A stretch of 39,151 nt of DNA from a virus. Position 1 is the stretch's first letter. The number at the start of each line of letters is the position of its first letter. A model generated the notes under the pieces. That model had not been told where the DNA came from, ran no database searches, and saw nothing but the letters and a program-made list of their open reading frames with translations. The translations under genes and the position numbers were made by a program. The stretch is from positions 1-39,151 of IMG/VR virus record IMGVR_UViG_3300036770_000206; one strand, given 5' to 3'. Shown one piece after another: positions 1-7,948 of the stretch.

Positions 1-172
1 ATCTGATTACAGTCCTGCAATACCAATTTCAAACAAGTTAGAAGATATAGAAAACTTAACATATCCTGATAGAGAACCATGGTTAAGGTCATTAGCAGCA
101 GCAGAATGGCATGAAAGCGAAATGGATCAATGTTGGGAACGATTAAAAGGGCAATTAGATGGCATTTACTAA
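1..172. repeat. Left copy of near-identical end repeat (partner 38496-38667)
   Basis: Positions 1 to about 115 look identical to 38496-38610. Scattered differences then appear (for example in the stretch coding EWHESEMDQC versus EWHKDEMDKC), and after the first ~33 nt of the adaptor gene the copies fall to roughly 60% protein identity. Because it is not an exact repeat it is not a simple terminal redundancy. It most likely marks assembly closure across two co-occurring strains; a true duplication is less likely. Confidence 0.8.
2..172 (+). CDS. C-terminal end of glycosyltransferase-like protein (partial)
   Basis: The first 56 codons are the tail end of a gene cut by the window edge. They match, with three changed residues near the C-terminus, the last 56 residues of the complete gene at 37954-38667, at a constant offset of 38,495 bp. 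The stop codon overlaps the start of the adaptor gene by 14 nt, exactly as in the right-hand copy. I read this as the same locus seen a second time (a different allele closing the circle) rather than a separate gene. Function is as described for the full copy: a probable transferase in the glycosylation cassette. Confidence 0.8.
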   Translation, partial: SDYSPAIPISNKLEDIENLTYPDREPWLRSLAAAEWHESEMDQCWERLKGQLDGIY

Positions 173-767
173 TTATACAAGTTTTGTAACAGTAGTTGAA
201 AACTACCTAGCTAGATCAGATCTTAATACACAGATTCCTGATTTTATTACGCTAGCACAACACAGAATAAGTAGAGAGTTGCGAACAACAGAGATGTTAA
301 AAGTAGCGACAACATCTACGACTGACGGAACAGTAGCATTACCAAACGATTTTTTAGAAACAAAAGAATTGCATTTGTTAGGCAATCCACCTGTAACATT
401 GGAATATCAATCACCTGATTTATTTTACAGAAATAAACAATCTACTAATTCAGGTAAGCCTTACTATTACACGATATTAGATCAGGAGTTTAAATTAGCA
501 CCAACGCCTGATTCTAGTCAAACGATGCAAATGCTTTATTATGCTAAACCTACATTTATTTCTAGCACAACAGCTAGTAATGTGTATTTAGCTAATTACC
601 CAGACGCTTTATTATATGCAACTTTAGCAGAAGCTGAACCATACTTGATGAATGATGCAAGAGTTCAGACTTGGGCTAGTTTGTACGATAGAGCGATTGC
701 AAGCATCATGTTAAGTGATAAAGGCAAACAATATCCTAACACTTCATTAAGCGTAACAACACGATAA
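159..767 (+). CDS. Head-tail adaptor protein (SU10-adaptor-like)
   Basis: This 202-residue protein resembles the phage adaptor family found in podovirus-like phages (SU10 adaptor, comparable in role to T7 gp11 or P22 gp4), which forms the ring joining portal to tail. Family-like features are the N-terminal helical segment (FVTVVENYLARSDL, then IPDFITLAQHRI), a central LPxDFLE motif near residue 62, and the C-terminal LYYAKPTF and PDALLYATLAEAEPYL stretches. It starts inside the end of the preceding gene with AGGG upstream of the ATG. A divergent second version begins at 38654. The family call is from recognition of sequence pattern and context. Confidence 0.75.
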   Translation: MAFTNYTSFVTVVENYLARSDLNTQIPDFITLAQHRISRELRTTEMLKVATTSTTDGTVALPNDFLETKELHLLGNPPVTLEYQSPDLFYRNKQSTNSGKPYYYTILDQEFKLAPTPDSSQTMQMLYYAKPTFISSTTASNVYLANYPDALLYATLAEAEPYLMNDARVQTWASLYDRAIASIMLSDKGKQYPNTSLSVTTR

Positions 768-777
768 GGAATATATT

Positions 778-1170
778 ATGGCAGAAATGAGCGACTTTTT
801 AGAGAACGCATTGTTAAATGCAACTTTAAATGGCACAACTTACACATCACCTGCAGCAGTTTATGTAGCATTATTTACAACTGACCCAACAGATGCAGGT
901 TCAGGTACAGAAGTATCTGGTGGTTCTTATGCAAGAAAAGCAGTAACATTTGGTACAGCTTCTGGCACAAGTGGATCTATTTCTAACGATGCTGCGGTAG
1001 AATTTGACCAAGCCACAGGGAACTGGGGTACAATTTCTCACATAGGCATTTATGATGCTTTAACAACAGGCAATCTTTTGTATCACACCGCCCTTGACTC
1101 AAGCAAGCAGATCGATACTGGAGATATTTTCAAGATAGCAATCGGTAGCTTAACTGTTACATTGGCTTAA
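778..1170 (+). CDS. Virion tail-associated protein (Gp80/tail-fibre-like)
   Basis: The 130-residue product begins MSDFLENALLNATL and contains VYVALFTTDPTD, EVSGGSYARKAVTF and ISHIGIYDA, the pattern of a small phage structural family often annotated as tail fibre or Gp80-like protein. Composition is rich in Thr, Ser, Gly and beta-prone residues, with no transmembrane segment. It lies 10 nt after the adaptor gene and 2 nt before the next, so it is part of the tail operon. The exact position in the virion cannot be read from sequence. Confidence 0.55.
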   Translation: MAEMSDFLENALLNATLNGTTYTSPAAVYVALFTTDPTDAGSGTEVSGGSYARKAVTFGTASGTSGSISNDAAVEFDQATGNWGTISHIGIYDALTTGNLLYHTALDSSKQIDTGDIFKIAIGSLTVTLA

Positions 1171-1172
1171 TT

Positions 1173-2060
1173 ATGGCAGACGTTTGTGGTCCTTTTACGC
1201 TTGAACAATTAGACCAATTTGGTAATTTAGATTCTCTTGCGTTTTCATTAGACAGTGCTGTCTGGGAAGATCCAAACGTTTGTATATTAGAAGCTGCTGC
1301 AAATGTTACTAGCGAAGCAACAGTAAATGCAAATGCTAATCGTATATTATTTAATACAGCATCAATAGATGGAGTTGCAACAGTATTCGCAACACCAACA
1401 AAGATTACAGAAGGATCAGCAGACATTACCGCAGACGCTACTGTAACTGCAACAGGTGGATTAATTAAAACATCTACAGGGTCTATTACAGGAACTGCAA
1501 CGATTACAGCAGATGGATTTGCAATTAGAGATGGTATTGCAAGTATTACAGGTAATGCTACTGTTAATGCTATTGGTAACTATACTGTTAATGGTGATGC
1601 TACTATTACCGCAGAAGCTAATGTATCTGTTCAATATGCTAGAGTTCGTCTAGCTGACGGAGCAATTACAACTGCTACTACTGTTACTGGCGATGGTTTA
1701 AGAATAAGAACAAGTGTTGCTGATATACAATCAGAAGCAACTGTAACAGCATTAGGTGGTAAAATTGCACAAGGTGTTACTACAATTACAGGATTAGCAA
1801 GTGTTACTTGTTTAGGCGGTAAAGTTCAAATTATGAACGCTACTGTAAATGGTAGAGCATTTATTGTGGCAAATGGAATTATAATAGGTGAAAATTGGTC
1901 TGATACTACACCTGAAAGCGATACATGGAATGATGTTGTTCCTGAATCAGACACATGGACAGCAATATCAGAATCATCTAACACATGGACAGATAAAGTT
2001 CCAGAATTAGATACATGGACAAATGTATCAACATCTTCTAATACATGGATTAATCAATAA
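1173..2060 (+). CDS. Repetitive beta-rich virion protein
   Basis: After an N-terminal region (residues 1-40) the 295-residue protein consists of degenerate repeats of about 20 residues with the form I-x-G-x-A-T-(V/I)-T-A-x-G-G, suggesting a beta-solenoid or stacked-strand fibre. The last 45 residues switch to a decapeptide repeat with Thr-Trp every ten residues. It follows the previous gene by 2 nt and lacks a strong Shine-Dalgarno site, so translation is probably coupled. No family was recognised; a fibre or adhesin-like role is inferred from the repeats and from its place in the tail block. Confidence 0.6.
   Translation: MADVCGPFTLEQLDQFGNLDSLAFSLDSAVWEDPNVCILEAAANVTSEATVNANANRILFNTASIDGVATVFATPTKITEGSADITADATVTATGGLIKTSTGSITGTATITADGFAIRDGIASITGNATVNAIGNYTVNGDATITAEANVSVQYARVRLADGAITTATTVTGDGLRIRTSVADIQSEATVTALGGKIAQGVTTITGLASVTCLGGKVQIMNATVNGRAFIVANGIIIGENWSDTTPESDTWNDVVPESDTWTAISESSNTWTDKVPELDTWTNVSTSSNTWINQ
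1921..2050 (+). repeat. In-frame 30-bp repeat coding a Thr-Trp decapeptide
   Basis: ACATGG recurs at 1923, 1953, 1983, 2013 and 2043, an exact 30-nt period. Units alternate between a VPESD-like and a SESSN-like spacer, so the higher-order period is 60 nt (20 residues). Regularly spaced Trp suggests a stacked structural motif. Units are diverged at synonymous sites, so this is an old duplication. Confidence 0.85.
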
Positions 2061-2070
2061 GAGGTAAAAT

Positions 2071-3225
2071 ATGTCAAAAGATAAAATATCAGATTATTCA
2101 TCTACCAGTGCCGGTGCTAATTTAAACACCGATATTGCTGGAATTAACATAGATGAAGGATGCCCACCAAGTGGAATAAATAATGCTATTCGTGCATTAA
2201 TGTCACAAATAAAAGACTTGCAAACAGGTGTATCAGGAGATACTCTTCCTATCGCAGCAGGTGGTACAGGTTCGGCTACTTCTGCAAGTGCTAGAGCTGC
2301 ATTAGGTGTTGCGATTGATTCAGATGTTATGAAATATGTTGCACCAGGAAGTTCAGGTAATTTATTAGTATCAACAGGTGCTGATTGGACATCTTCTGCT
2401 TCTGCAGCAGTTGTATCTTCTGTAACCGCAGGTGCTGGTATATCTGTTTCAGCTAATACAGGAGCAGTAACTATTACCAATACAGGCGTTACTGATATTA
2501 CCGCAGGAGCAGGTATTTCTTTATCAGCTAATACTGGATCTATTACCATATCTGCTGCAGGCGGTGGATTTTCTAACATGGAAGTATTTACTTCACCAGG
2601 CACGTGGACTAATCCAGGATCTGTAACTAAAGTTAAAGTTACTGTAGTTGGAGGAGGTGGCGGTGGAGGTACCTCAGGAGGTAAAGTAAACCCAGGTGGA
2701 ACTATGAATCCCTATGCAGCTGGAGGTGGAGGAGGAGGAGGAACTGCTATTGAGGTTATTCCATTTCCAAGTGCTACAGACGTTACTGTTACTGTAGGAG
2801 GTGGCGGAAATCCAGGATCTCCTGGAGGCTTAGTTGGTGGAAATGGAGGTGCAGGAGGCACTTCATCGTTTGGAGCATATTGTTCTGCTACTGGAGGAGG
2901 TGGCGGTACTTTACTAACAGCATTACCAAATAATTCTTATGCAGGACAGGGTGGTGATGGAGGTGCTGGATCAGGAGGAAATGTAAATATTACAGGAGAT
3001 GATGGCGGAGGAACAGTTACTAACAGTTTTGCAGGAAACGGAGGTTCATCTTCTTTAGGTGGAGGAGGAAAACAAAATTTCGGTATACCTGGAGCTGTTT
3101 ATCCTGGTGATTCTGGTGGTAATTATGGCGGAGGTGGCGGTGGCGGAAGAAACACAGCTTCTCCAAGCTCTTCATGGGGAGTAGGTGGAGCAGGAGCAGG
3201 TGGTGTTGTTATTGTTGAATATTAA
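2071..3225 (+). CDS. Tail fibre/adhesin with glycine-rich C-terminal domain
   Basis: The N-terminus (residues 5-50) carries the YSSTSAGANLNTDIAGI and IDEGCPPSGINNAIRALM motifs common to phage tail-fibre-like proteins. Residues 70-170 hold beta-repeats of the form GAGISxSANTGxxTI. From residue 175 to the end the protein is extremely rich in Gly, with several runs of four to seven glycines separated by variable loops. Such glycine-rich motifs occur in phage adhesins, for instance those forming polyglycine-II sandwiches in the T4-like Gp38 group, so receptor binding is a reasonable inference. AGG lies 8 nt before the start. Structure and receptor are not readable from sequence. Confidence 0.7.
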   Translation: MSKDKISDYSSTSAGANLNTDIAGINIDEGCPPSGINNAIRALMSQIKDLQTGVSGDTLPIAAGGTGSATSASARAALGVAIDSDVMKYVAPGSSGNLLVSTGADWTSSASAAVVSSVTAGAGISVSANTGAVTITNTGVTDITAGAGISLSANTGSITISAAGGGFSNMEVFTSPGTWTNPGSVTKVKVTVVGGGGGGGTSGGKVNPGGTMNPYAAGGGGGGGTAIEVIPFPSATDVTVTVGGGGNPGSPGGLVGGNGGAGGTSSFGAYCSATGGGGGTLLTALPNNSYAGQGGDGGAGSGGNVNITGDDGGGTVTNSFAGNGGSSSLGGGGKQNFGIPGAVYPGDSGGNYGGGGGGGRNTASPSSSWGVGGAGAGGVVIVEY

Positions 3226-3239
3226 TAAGGAGTTATTAA

Positions 3240-3551
3240 ATGGCTAAAAAAGCATTAGTAAGTAAAATAGAGCCTAGAGGTAAAAATAACTCTGGGTATA
3301 GAGTATTAGAAGTAGTAGATGCTGCTAATACTTTTGAAGTACATTCAAATCTACAATGGAATGACTGTGCTGACACAGTTGAGATGGATAAATACTGGTA
3401 TGATCCAGCGTCATCATCATTCAAGAAACTTCCTGAAGCAGTAGATCAATATACTGCAGGTCAGTTAGCTGTTGATGAAGAAAATAATCTAATAGAAGCA
3501 TATGAATGGGATTGGGATAATGAAGTTTGGATTAAAGTACAAATATTATAA
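3240..3551 (+). CDS. Small conserved tail-region protein, unknown function
   Basis: The 103-residue protein has an N-terminal MAKKALVSKIEPRG segment, a Trp-rich acidic middle (NLQWNDCADTVEMDKYWYDP) and another acidic Trp-rich segment near the end. I have an impression of similar small proteins beside tail-fibre genes in aquatic phages, but no named function. AAGGAG stands 7 nt before the start. It is the last gene before a terminator-like hairpin, so it ends the upstream tail subunit. Confidence 0.6.
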   Translation: MAKKALVSKIEPRGKNNSGYRVLEVVDAANTFEVHSNLQWNDCADTVEMDKYWYDPASSSFKKLPEAVDQYTAGQLAVDEENNLIEAYEWDWDNEVWIKVQIL

Positions 3552-3559
3552 TATCCATG

Positions 3560-3568
3560 TGATATAAT
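3560..3568 (+). promoter_or_regulatory. Extended -10 promoter TGATATAAT ahead of oxygenase genes
   Basis: TGATATAAT is an exact extended -10 element. No good -35 is visible, which extended -10 promoters do not strictly need. The same nonamer occurs upstream of the genes at 27212 and 34948. A start about 7 nt downstream would fall inside the 5' arm of the following hairpin. Confidence 0.55.
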
Positions 3569-3570
3569 GA

Positions 3571-3594
3571 AAGGTAACTTAGGTTACCTTTTTT
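3571..3594 (+). terminator. Rho-independent terminator-like hairpin with T-run
   Basis: AAGGTAAC, loop TTAG, GTTACCTT form a perfect 8-bp stem directly followed by TTTT. It lies between the tail gene ending at 3551 and the oxygenase start at 3606. A transcript begun at the adjacent extended -10 would lack most of the 5' arm and so should escape it. Confidence 0.65.
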
Positions 3595-3605
3595 ATGGAG
3601 CAAGG

Positions 3606-4712
3606 ATGGACACAGTACAACAGTTTAAAGATCAAGGATATGTATATTTGCCAGGATTTTTAGACATAGATAATTGCAGAGAACTCACACAAGAACTAAA
3701 CAAATATATAGAACGAGGTGAGACAACAAAAGATCCTCAATGCCCATTATCAGAAGCTGTACATGGAACGCAAACATTTGACCAACTCTTACAAGACTTA
3801 CTACCACATTTTGAATTTGCATGTGGTAAAAGATTGTATCCTACCTATTCTTATGCTAGATTATATAAACCTGGTGAAGAATTAAAGAAACATACTGATA
3901 GACCTGCTTGTGAAATATCAGCAACAGTTACATTAGGATTTGAAGGAAATCCTTGGTCTATTTATATGGCAGGTAACAAAGTAGATATGCAAGTTGGCGA
4001 TGCTGTTCTGTATCGAGGTATGGAAGTAGAACACTGGAGAGAAAAGTATACTGAAGGTCAATGGCAATCTCAGGTATTTTTGCATTATGTTGATGCCGAT
4101 GGTCCACATGCTAATCAGAAATATGATGGCAGAGCATCATTAGGATTATCCAAAACTACAGGACAAAAGTTATTAACAGATTGTGCTGTATTTGAAAAAC
4201 ACATATCAGATGACTTCTGCAATAACTTGATTAAGACATATATTAAAGATGAAATTAAAAAAGAGCCTCCAGTTATTGGCAGTGGAACAGGAACTGTAGA
4301 TAAAAATATTCGTGATACAGAGCGAGTATTACTTCCACAAAATTTAGGTATAGGTGCTACTCTTACAGCTACAGGTTTAAATGCAAATAATTATTGGTGG
4401 CAATATATAATTACTCATGCTAATCAAACTGAATTTTTAATTTACAAACCTAATGGACATTACAATCCTCATATAGATACATTACATATTCATGGAAATG
4501 AAACAAGAAAACTTACAGTTTTAGCATTTTTAAATGATGATTTTGAAGGTGGTAAGTTCTTTTTAAATGCAACTGGTAGCTTATATTACCCACCACAAAA
4601 AAAAGGAACTGTGTTAGTATTCCCTAGTTACATGATACATGGTGTTGAGCCTGTTACAAAAGGTATAAGATATAGTTGCGTAACATGGTTAGTTGGACCA
4701 TATTTTAAATAA
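3606..4712 (+). CDS. Two-domain Fe(II)/2-oxoglutarate-dependent oxygenase
   Basis: The 368-residue protein looks like a tandem of two oxygenase domains of the prolyl-4-hydroxylase type. Domain 1 (about residues 1-165) has H96-T-D98 and H143 as the likely iron triad. Domain 2 (about 195-368) has H289-I-D291, H345 and R355, the last placed to bind 2-oxoglutarate. Domain 2 begins with FEKHISDDFCNNLI, which resembles the N-terminus of the next gene product. The start at 3606 is chosen for GGAGCAAGG just upstream; an upstream in-frame ATG at 3567 falls in the promoter/hairpin. Such genes are common beside tail genes in aquatic phages; the substrate is unknown and could be a virion or host-surface protein. 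Confidence 0.8.
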   Translation: MDTVQQFKDQGYVYLPGFLDIDNCRELTQELNKYIERGETTKDPQCPLSEAVHGTQTFDQLLQDLLPHFEFACGKRLYPTYSYARLYKPGEELKKHTDRPACEISATVTLGFEGNPWSIYMAGNKVDMQVGDAVLYRGMEVEHWREKYTEGQWQSQVFLHYVDADGPHANQKYDGRASLGLSKTTGQKLLTDCAVFEKHISDDFCNNLIKTYIKDEIKKEPPVIGSGTGTVDKNIRDTERVLLPQNLGIGATLTATGLNANNYWWQYIITHANQTEFLIYKPNGHYNPHIDTLHIHGNETRKLTVLAFLNDDFEGGKFFLNATGSLYYPPQKKGTVLVFPSYMIHGVEPVTKGIRYSCVTWLVGPYFK

Positions 4713-4720
4713 GGATAACA

Positions 4721-5290
4721 ATGGATCAATTTATACAAGTATATGAAAAAGCATTTAATGATGATTTTTGCAATAAAATAATTAAAATATTTGACATGGC
4801 AGAAGAAGTAGGACAAGTTGAAGATAGGCAAAGCAGTGGTGAAGCGTCTAAATTAGATAAAGAAGATTTAATATTGTATATTCCTAGTTATCCATTACAA
4901 AATATTTCAAAAGATTTAATGATAGAATTTAATTCAGTTTTTTGGGGTAATTGTTATGCACATTATGCGGATAAATACGCTATATTAAAAACTTGTGAAA
5001 AGCATAATTCTTATACAATAAAAATACAAAAAACAAAACCAGGACAAGGATACCACGCTTGGCATTGTGAGTCAGATGGTAGGGGATATTCTAATCGTTT
5101 ATTAACATGGACTGTATATCTTAATGATGACTTTGAAGCAGGTGAAACAGAGTTTCTTTATCAACAATATAGATACAAACCAAGTAAAGGTGATTGTGTA
5201 ATATTTCCTGCAGCATTTACACATACACACAGAGGAAACCCTCCTATTGGTGGAGACAAATATATCATCACTGGATGGATAGAATTTTAA
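4721..5290 (+). CDS. Fe(II)/2-oxoglutarate-dependent oxygenase
   Basis: This 189-residue single-domain protein begins FIQVYEKAFNDDFCNKII and carries H115-C-E117 and a distal His at 168 or 170, matching an HxE...H variant of the iron triad. LTWTVYLNDDFEAGETEF and GDCVIFPAAF are typical double-stranded beta-helix segments. The usual 2-oxoglutarate-binding Arg appears replaced by K180. It follows the two-domain oxygenase by 8 nt with AGGATAAC before the ATG, so the two form one unit, probably under the promoter near 3560. The HxE variant is seen in active relatives, but activity here is inferred. Confidence 0.75.
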   Translation: MDQFIQVYEKAFNDDFCNKIIKIFDMAEEVGQVEDRQSSGEASKLDKEDLILYIPSYPLQNISKDLMIEFNSVFWGNCYAHYADKYAILKTCEKHNSYTIKIQKTKPGQGYHAWHCESDGRGYSNRLLTWTVYLNDDFEAGETEFLYQQYRYKPSKGDCVIFPAAFTHTHRGNPPIGGDKYIITGWIEF

Positions 5291-5298
5291 GGAATGTT

Positions 5299-6729
5299 AT
5301 GCCAACACAAAGAATTAATTTTACAGAATGGTTACCTGACCAACCAAACATTATTGATGGTTTATCAGATGCCAAAAATGTTATTCCAGAAGCTGTTGGC
5401 TATGGACCTATGCCGTCTGCAGCAAACTTTTCTCAAGACGCTTCAGAAAACATTAACAATGTAGGTGCAGGTTATTATGGATCTGTAACAGAAGTCTTTG
5501 CAGGCGGATCAAGCAAATTATTTAAGTTTAATTCTACTACTACTGCATTAGATGATGTATCTAAATCTGGTGGATATTCTGGATCTACAAGATGGAAGTT
5601 TCAACAGTTTGGCAGCAGACTTCTTGCAACTAATGGTAACCAACCAGTACAAGTATGGGATATAGGATCATCTACATCATTTGCAGATGTATCAGCAGAT
5701 GCACCTGTAGCTAAATATATTACTGTAGTTAAAGATTTTGTGGTTGTAGGTAATGTAGGAACAACAGAGCCAAACAAAGTTCAATGGTCAGATTTGAATG
5801 ACGAAACAGTATGGACCACTGGCGGAGCATCTCAAGCAGATTATCAATTAATTCCAGATGGTGGTAATGTCAATGCAGTCACCGGTGGAGAGTTTGGATT
5901 AGTATTGTGTGAGCGATCAGTAACTAGAATGACCTATGTTGGATCACCATTATTTTTCCAATTTGATGTTATATCAAGAAACGTAGGATGTTCTGTACCT
6001 AATTCTGTAGCACAGTTTGGTAGCAATACTTTCTTCTTATCAGAAGATGGTTTTTATATGTGCAATGGTGAAACAATCACACCAATCGGTGCTGAAAAAG
6101 TAGATCGTTATTTCTACAAAAATGCAGATCCTGTTGGATTATCTAGCATGAGTGCCACATCTGATCCTATTAATAAATTAATTATTTGGGATTATCTTAC
6201 TATCAACAATACTCGTGAATTGCTTATTTATAACTGGCAAACACAAAGATGGTCAAGATCAGATACGATTGCAGATTATGTATCGTCATCCGCTACACCT
6301 AATGTTACATTAGAAGGTTTAGATAACTATAATTCATCTATTGACGCTTTACCTGCATCTTTAGATTCAAGAGTATGGGCAGGTGGTAAATACTCATTTG
6401 TAGGAACAAGCGGTGCTAAGATAGTTACATTCACAGGTACTAATAAAACTGCTGAATTAGTCACTAATGACTTAGAGTTTGGTTATAACTCTGTTGTTAC
6501 ATTAATAAGACCAACTGTTAATAATGGATCAGCAAATGTATCAATAGCGTCTAGACGTGAATTAGATGACAACATTACATATTCTAGCACTGTATCAGCA
6601 TCATCTGAAGGTAGATGCACATTAAGAAGTGCAGGTCGTTATCATAGAGTAAAACTTACACCAACAGGCAATAATTGGAGTCATGCGGTTAGTATAGATA
6701 TAGATCATCAACCACAAGGAAATAGATAA
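5299..6729 (+). CDS. Tail hub / DNA-stabilisation protein (P22 gp10-like)
   Basis: The 476-residue protein begins MPTQRINFTEWLPDQPN and contains a run of beta-rich repeats (GSRLLATNGNQPVQVWD, VKDFVVVGN, GGEFGLVLCERSVTRMTYVG, FLSEDGFYMCNGETITPIG) that suggest a propeller. This is the pattern of podovirus tail-tube or hub proteins such as P22 gp10 and T7 gp12-type proteins, which plug the portal-adaptor channel. The start at 5299 is preferred over in-frame codons inside the previous gene because AAGGA lies just upstream. The family assignment rests on pattern and on the order adaptor, hub, ejection proteins. Confidence 0.65.
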   Translation: MPTQRINFTEWLPDQPNIIDGLSDAKNVIPEAVGYGPMPSAANFSQDASENINNVGAGYYGSVTEVFAGGSSKLFKFNSTTTALDDVSKSGGYSGSTRWKFQQFGSRLLATNGNQPVQVWDIGSSTSFADVSADAPVAKYITVVKDFVVVGNVGTTEPNKVQWSDLNDETVWTTGGASQADYQLIPDGGNVNAVTGGEFGLVLCERSVTRMTYVGSPLFFQFDVISRNVGCSVPNSVAQFGSNTFFLSEDGFYMCNGETITPIGAEKVDRYFYKNADPVGLSSMSATSDPINKLIIWDYLTINNTRELLIYNWQTQRWSRSDTIADYVSSSATPNVTLEGLDNYNSSIDALPASLDSRVWAGGKYSFVGTSGAKIVTFTGTNKTAELVTNDLEFGYNSVVTLIRPTVNNGSANVSIASRRELDDNITYSSTVSASSEGRCTLRSAGRYHRVKLTPTGNNWSHAVSIDIDHQPQGNR

Positions 6730-7532
6730 TGGCTCGTGATATGTATCGTAAGCTACCACCTCCTGGTGGCACACCAAGACAAGTAGCAGAAGTAGTTAAT
6801 AATCTTGTAGAGGGCAAATCTAACAATACAGGTGAATTTACTCTTAATACAAGCTATGCTACTACAACAACTATATATAATGAACGTATTGGTGTTAATT
6901 CTGTAATCTTATTAATGCCTGCAAGTGATGCTGCAGAAACAGACGTAGCACCTTATGGTGAGTTTATTTCTACGTCACAACAATTAGCACCTAGTGTTGG
7001 TAATACAGCAGTTGTTACATTTGATTCAACACATGAATCTAATGGTGTATATTTAGACGGATCTAATCCATCAAGAATATACGTTAGAAACAATGGAATA
7101 TATAAAGTTTTATTTTCATTGCAATTAGCTAATGCTAATAATGATGCAGAGTATGCAGATGTATGGTTTAGAATTGATGGAACAGATGAAGCAGAAACAG
7201 GAAAAAGATTTGGTTTACCAGCTCGTAAATCTAATGGTGATCCATCTCATTTAACTGGAACTACATTTCATATGTTAGAGCTAACTGCAGGTCAATATAT
7301 TGAAATAGCAGGAGCTACATCTTCTACAGATATATCTTTAGAAGCATTTGCATCTACAACAACACCATATACTAGACCAGCAATACCATCTGCAATTTGC
7401 AGTGTTCAAGCTATTGCAGCAAGTAGTTATGGTAGTATTTATATATCTTCTCAACAACAAGGACAAGCCACAGTAAGCCATTTTGCTAACGACACAGCGA
7501 ACAAGACTTACAAATATGTTATAATTGGATAA
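6729..7532 (+). CDS. Tail fibre/spike protein with jelly-roll-like domain
   Basis: The start overlaps the previous stop (TAATG). The N-terminal 35 residues are a Pro-rich linker ending in QVAEVVNNLVEGKSNNTG, followed by FTLNTSYATTTTIYNERIGVNSVILLMPAS, a module I recognise from many phage tail proteins. Residues 95-210 (VYVRNNGIYKVLFSLQL-like, ADVWFRIDG) look like a C1q/TNF-type jelly roll. The C-terminal segment (SQQQGQATVSHF, YKYVIIG) closes the module. A minor tail or attachment protein is likely; the domain fold is inferred by eye. Confidence 0.6.
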   Translation: MARDMYRKLPPPGGTPRQVAEVVNNLVEGKSNNTGEFTLNTSYATTTTIYNERIGVNSVILLMPASDAAETDVAPYGEFISTSQQLAPSVGNTAVVTFDSTHESNGVYLDGSNPSRIYVRNNGIYKVLFSLQLANANNDAEYADVWFRIDGTDEAETGKRFGLPARKSNGDPSHLTGTTFHMLELTAGQYIEIAGATSSTDISLEAFASTTTPYTRPAIPSAICSVQAIAASSYGSIYISSQQQGQATVSHFANDTANKTYKYVIIG

Positions 7533-7945
7533 TGTATATTACATTAATACCAAAAAAAGATTACCATCTAATCTTTCAAGCTATTGAATCTTACATGAAT
7601 GGTGCTGCCAAATATTCTCATGGCAGATATAAAACAGAAGATATAATGAGTGCGTTATATAGCACTAATCAACAATTATGGATTGCATATGAAGATATGA
7701 CAGTCTATGGATTTGTAGTAACAGATTTTGTTCAATATCCTCAAATAAAAGCATTAATCATGCACTTCACTGGTGGAAAAGAATTACCTAAGTGGAAGAA
7801 TGAAATGTTAGAAGTATTACAATCTTTTGCCAAAGTTAATGGGTGTAACATCATAGAATCTTATGGTAGACCAGGTTGGGCAAGAGTGTTTAAAGATGAC
7901 GGATATAAACAGAAATTTATTTTTTATGAATTACCAGTGGAGTAA
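7532..7945 (+). CDS. GNAT-fold protein in T7 gp13 position
   Basis: This 137-residue protein has the small-acetyltransferase look: LWIAYEDMTVYGFVVTDF as a central beta hairpin, a helical segment with WKNEMLEVLQSFAKVNGC, and C-terminal YGRPGWARVFKDDGYK, like the C-terminal motif of GNAT proteins. It overlaps the previous stop by one base. In T7-like phages the small protein between tail-tube and internal virion proteins (gp13) holds the same place and size, so a virion assembly role is as likely as catalysis. No clear acetyl-CoA loop (R/QxxGxG/A) is seen. Confidence 0.55.
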   Translation: MYITLIPKKDYHLIFQAIESYMNGAAKYSHGRYKTEDIMSALYSTNQQLWIAYEDMTVYGFVVTDFVQYPQIKALIMHFTGGKELPKWKNEMLEVLQSFAKVNGCNIIESYGRPGWARVFKDDGYKQKFIFYELPVE

Positions 7946-7948
7946 TAT

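Noticed and set aside
1-172. Direct terminal repeat (exact terminal redundancy)
   Set aside because: The two copies differ by several substitutions and diverge strongly in the next gene, so they are not an exact terminal repeat.
1921-2050. CRISPR-like spaced repeat
   Set aside because: The 30-nt periodicity is in frame, units are diverged at synonymous sites and encode a decapeptide; there are no unique spacers.
2094-2603. Leftward 169-codon frame opposite the fibre gene
   Set aside because: It mirrors Gly/Ser/Ala/Thr repeats of the real gene (Pro/Val/Ala-rich product), lacks start signals and runs against the operon.
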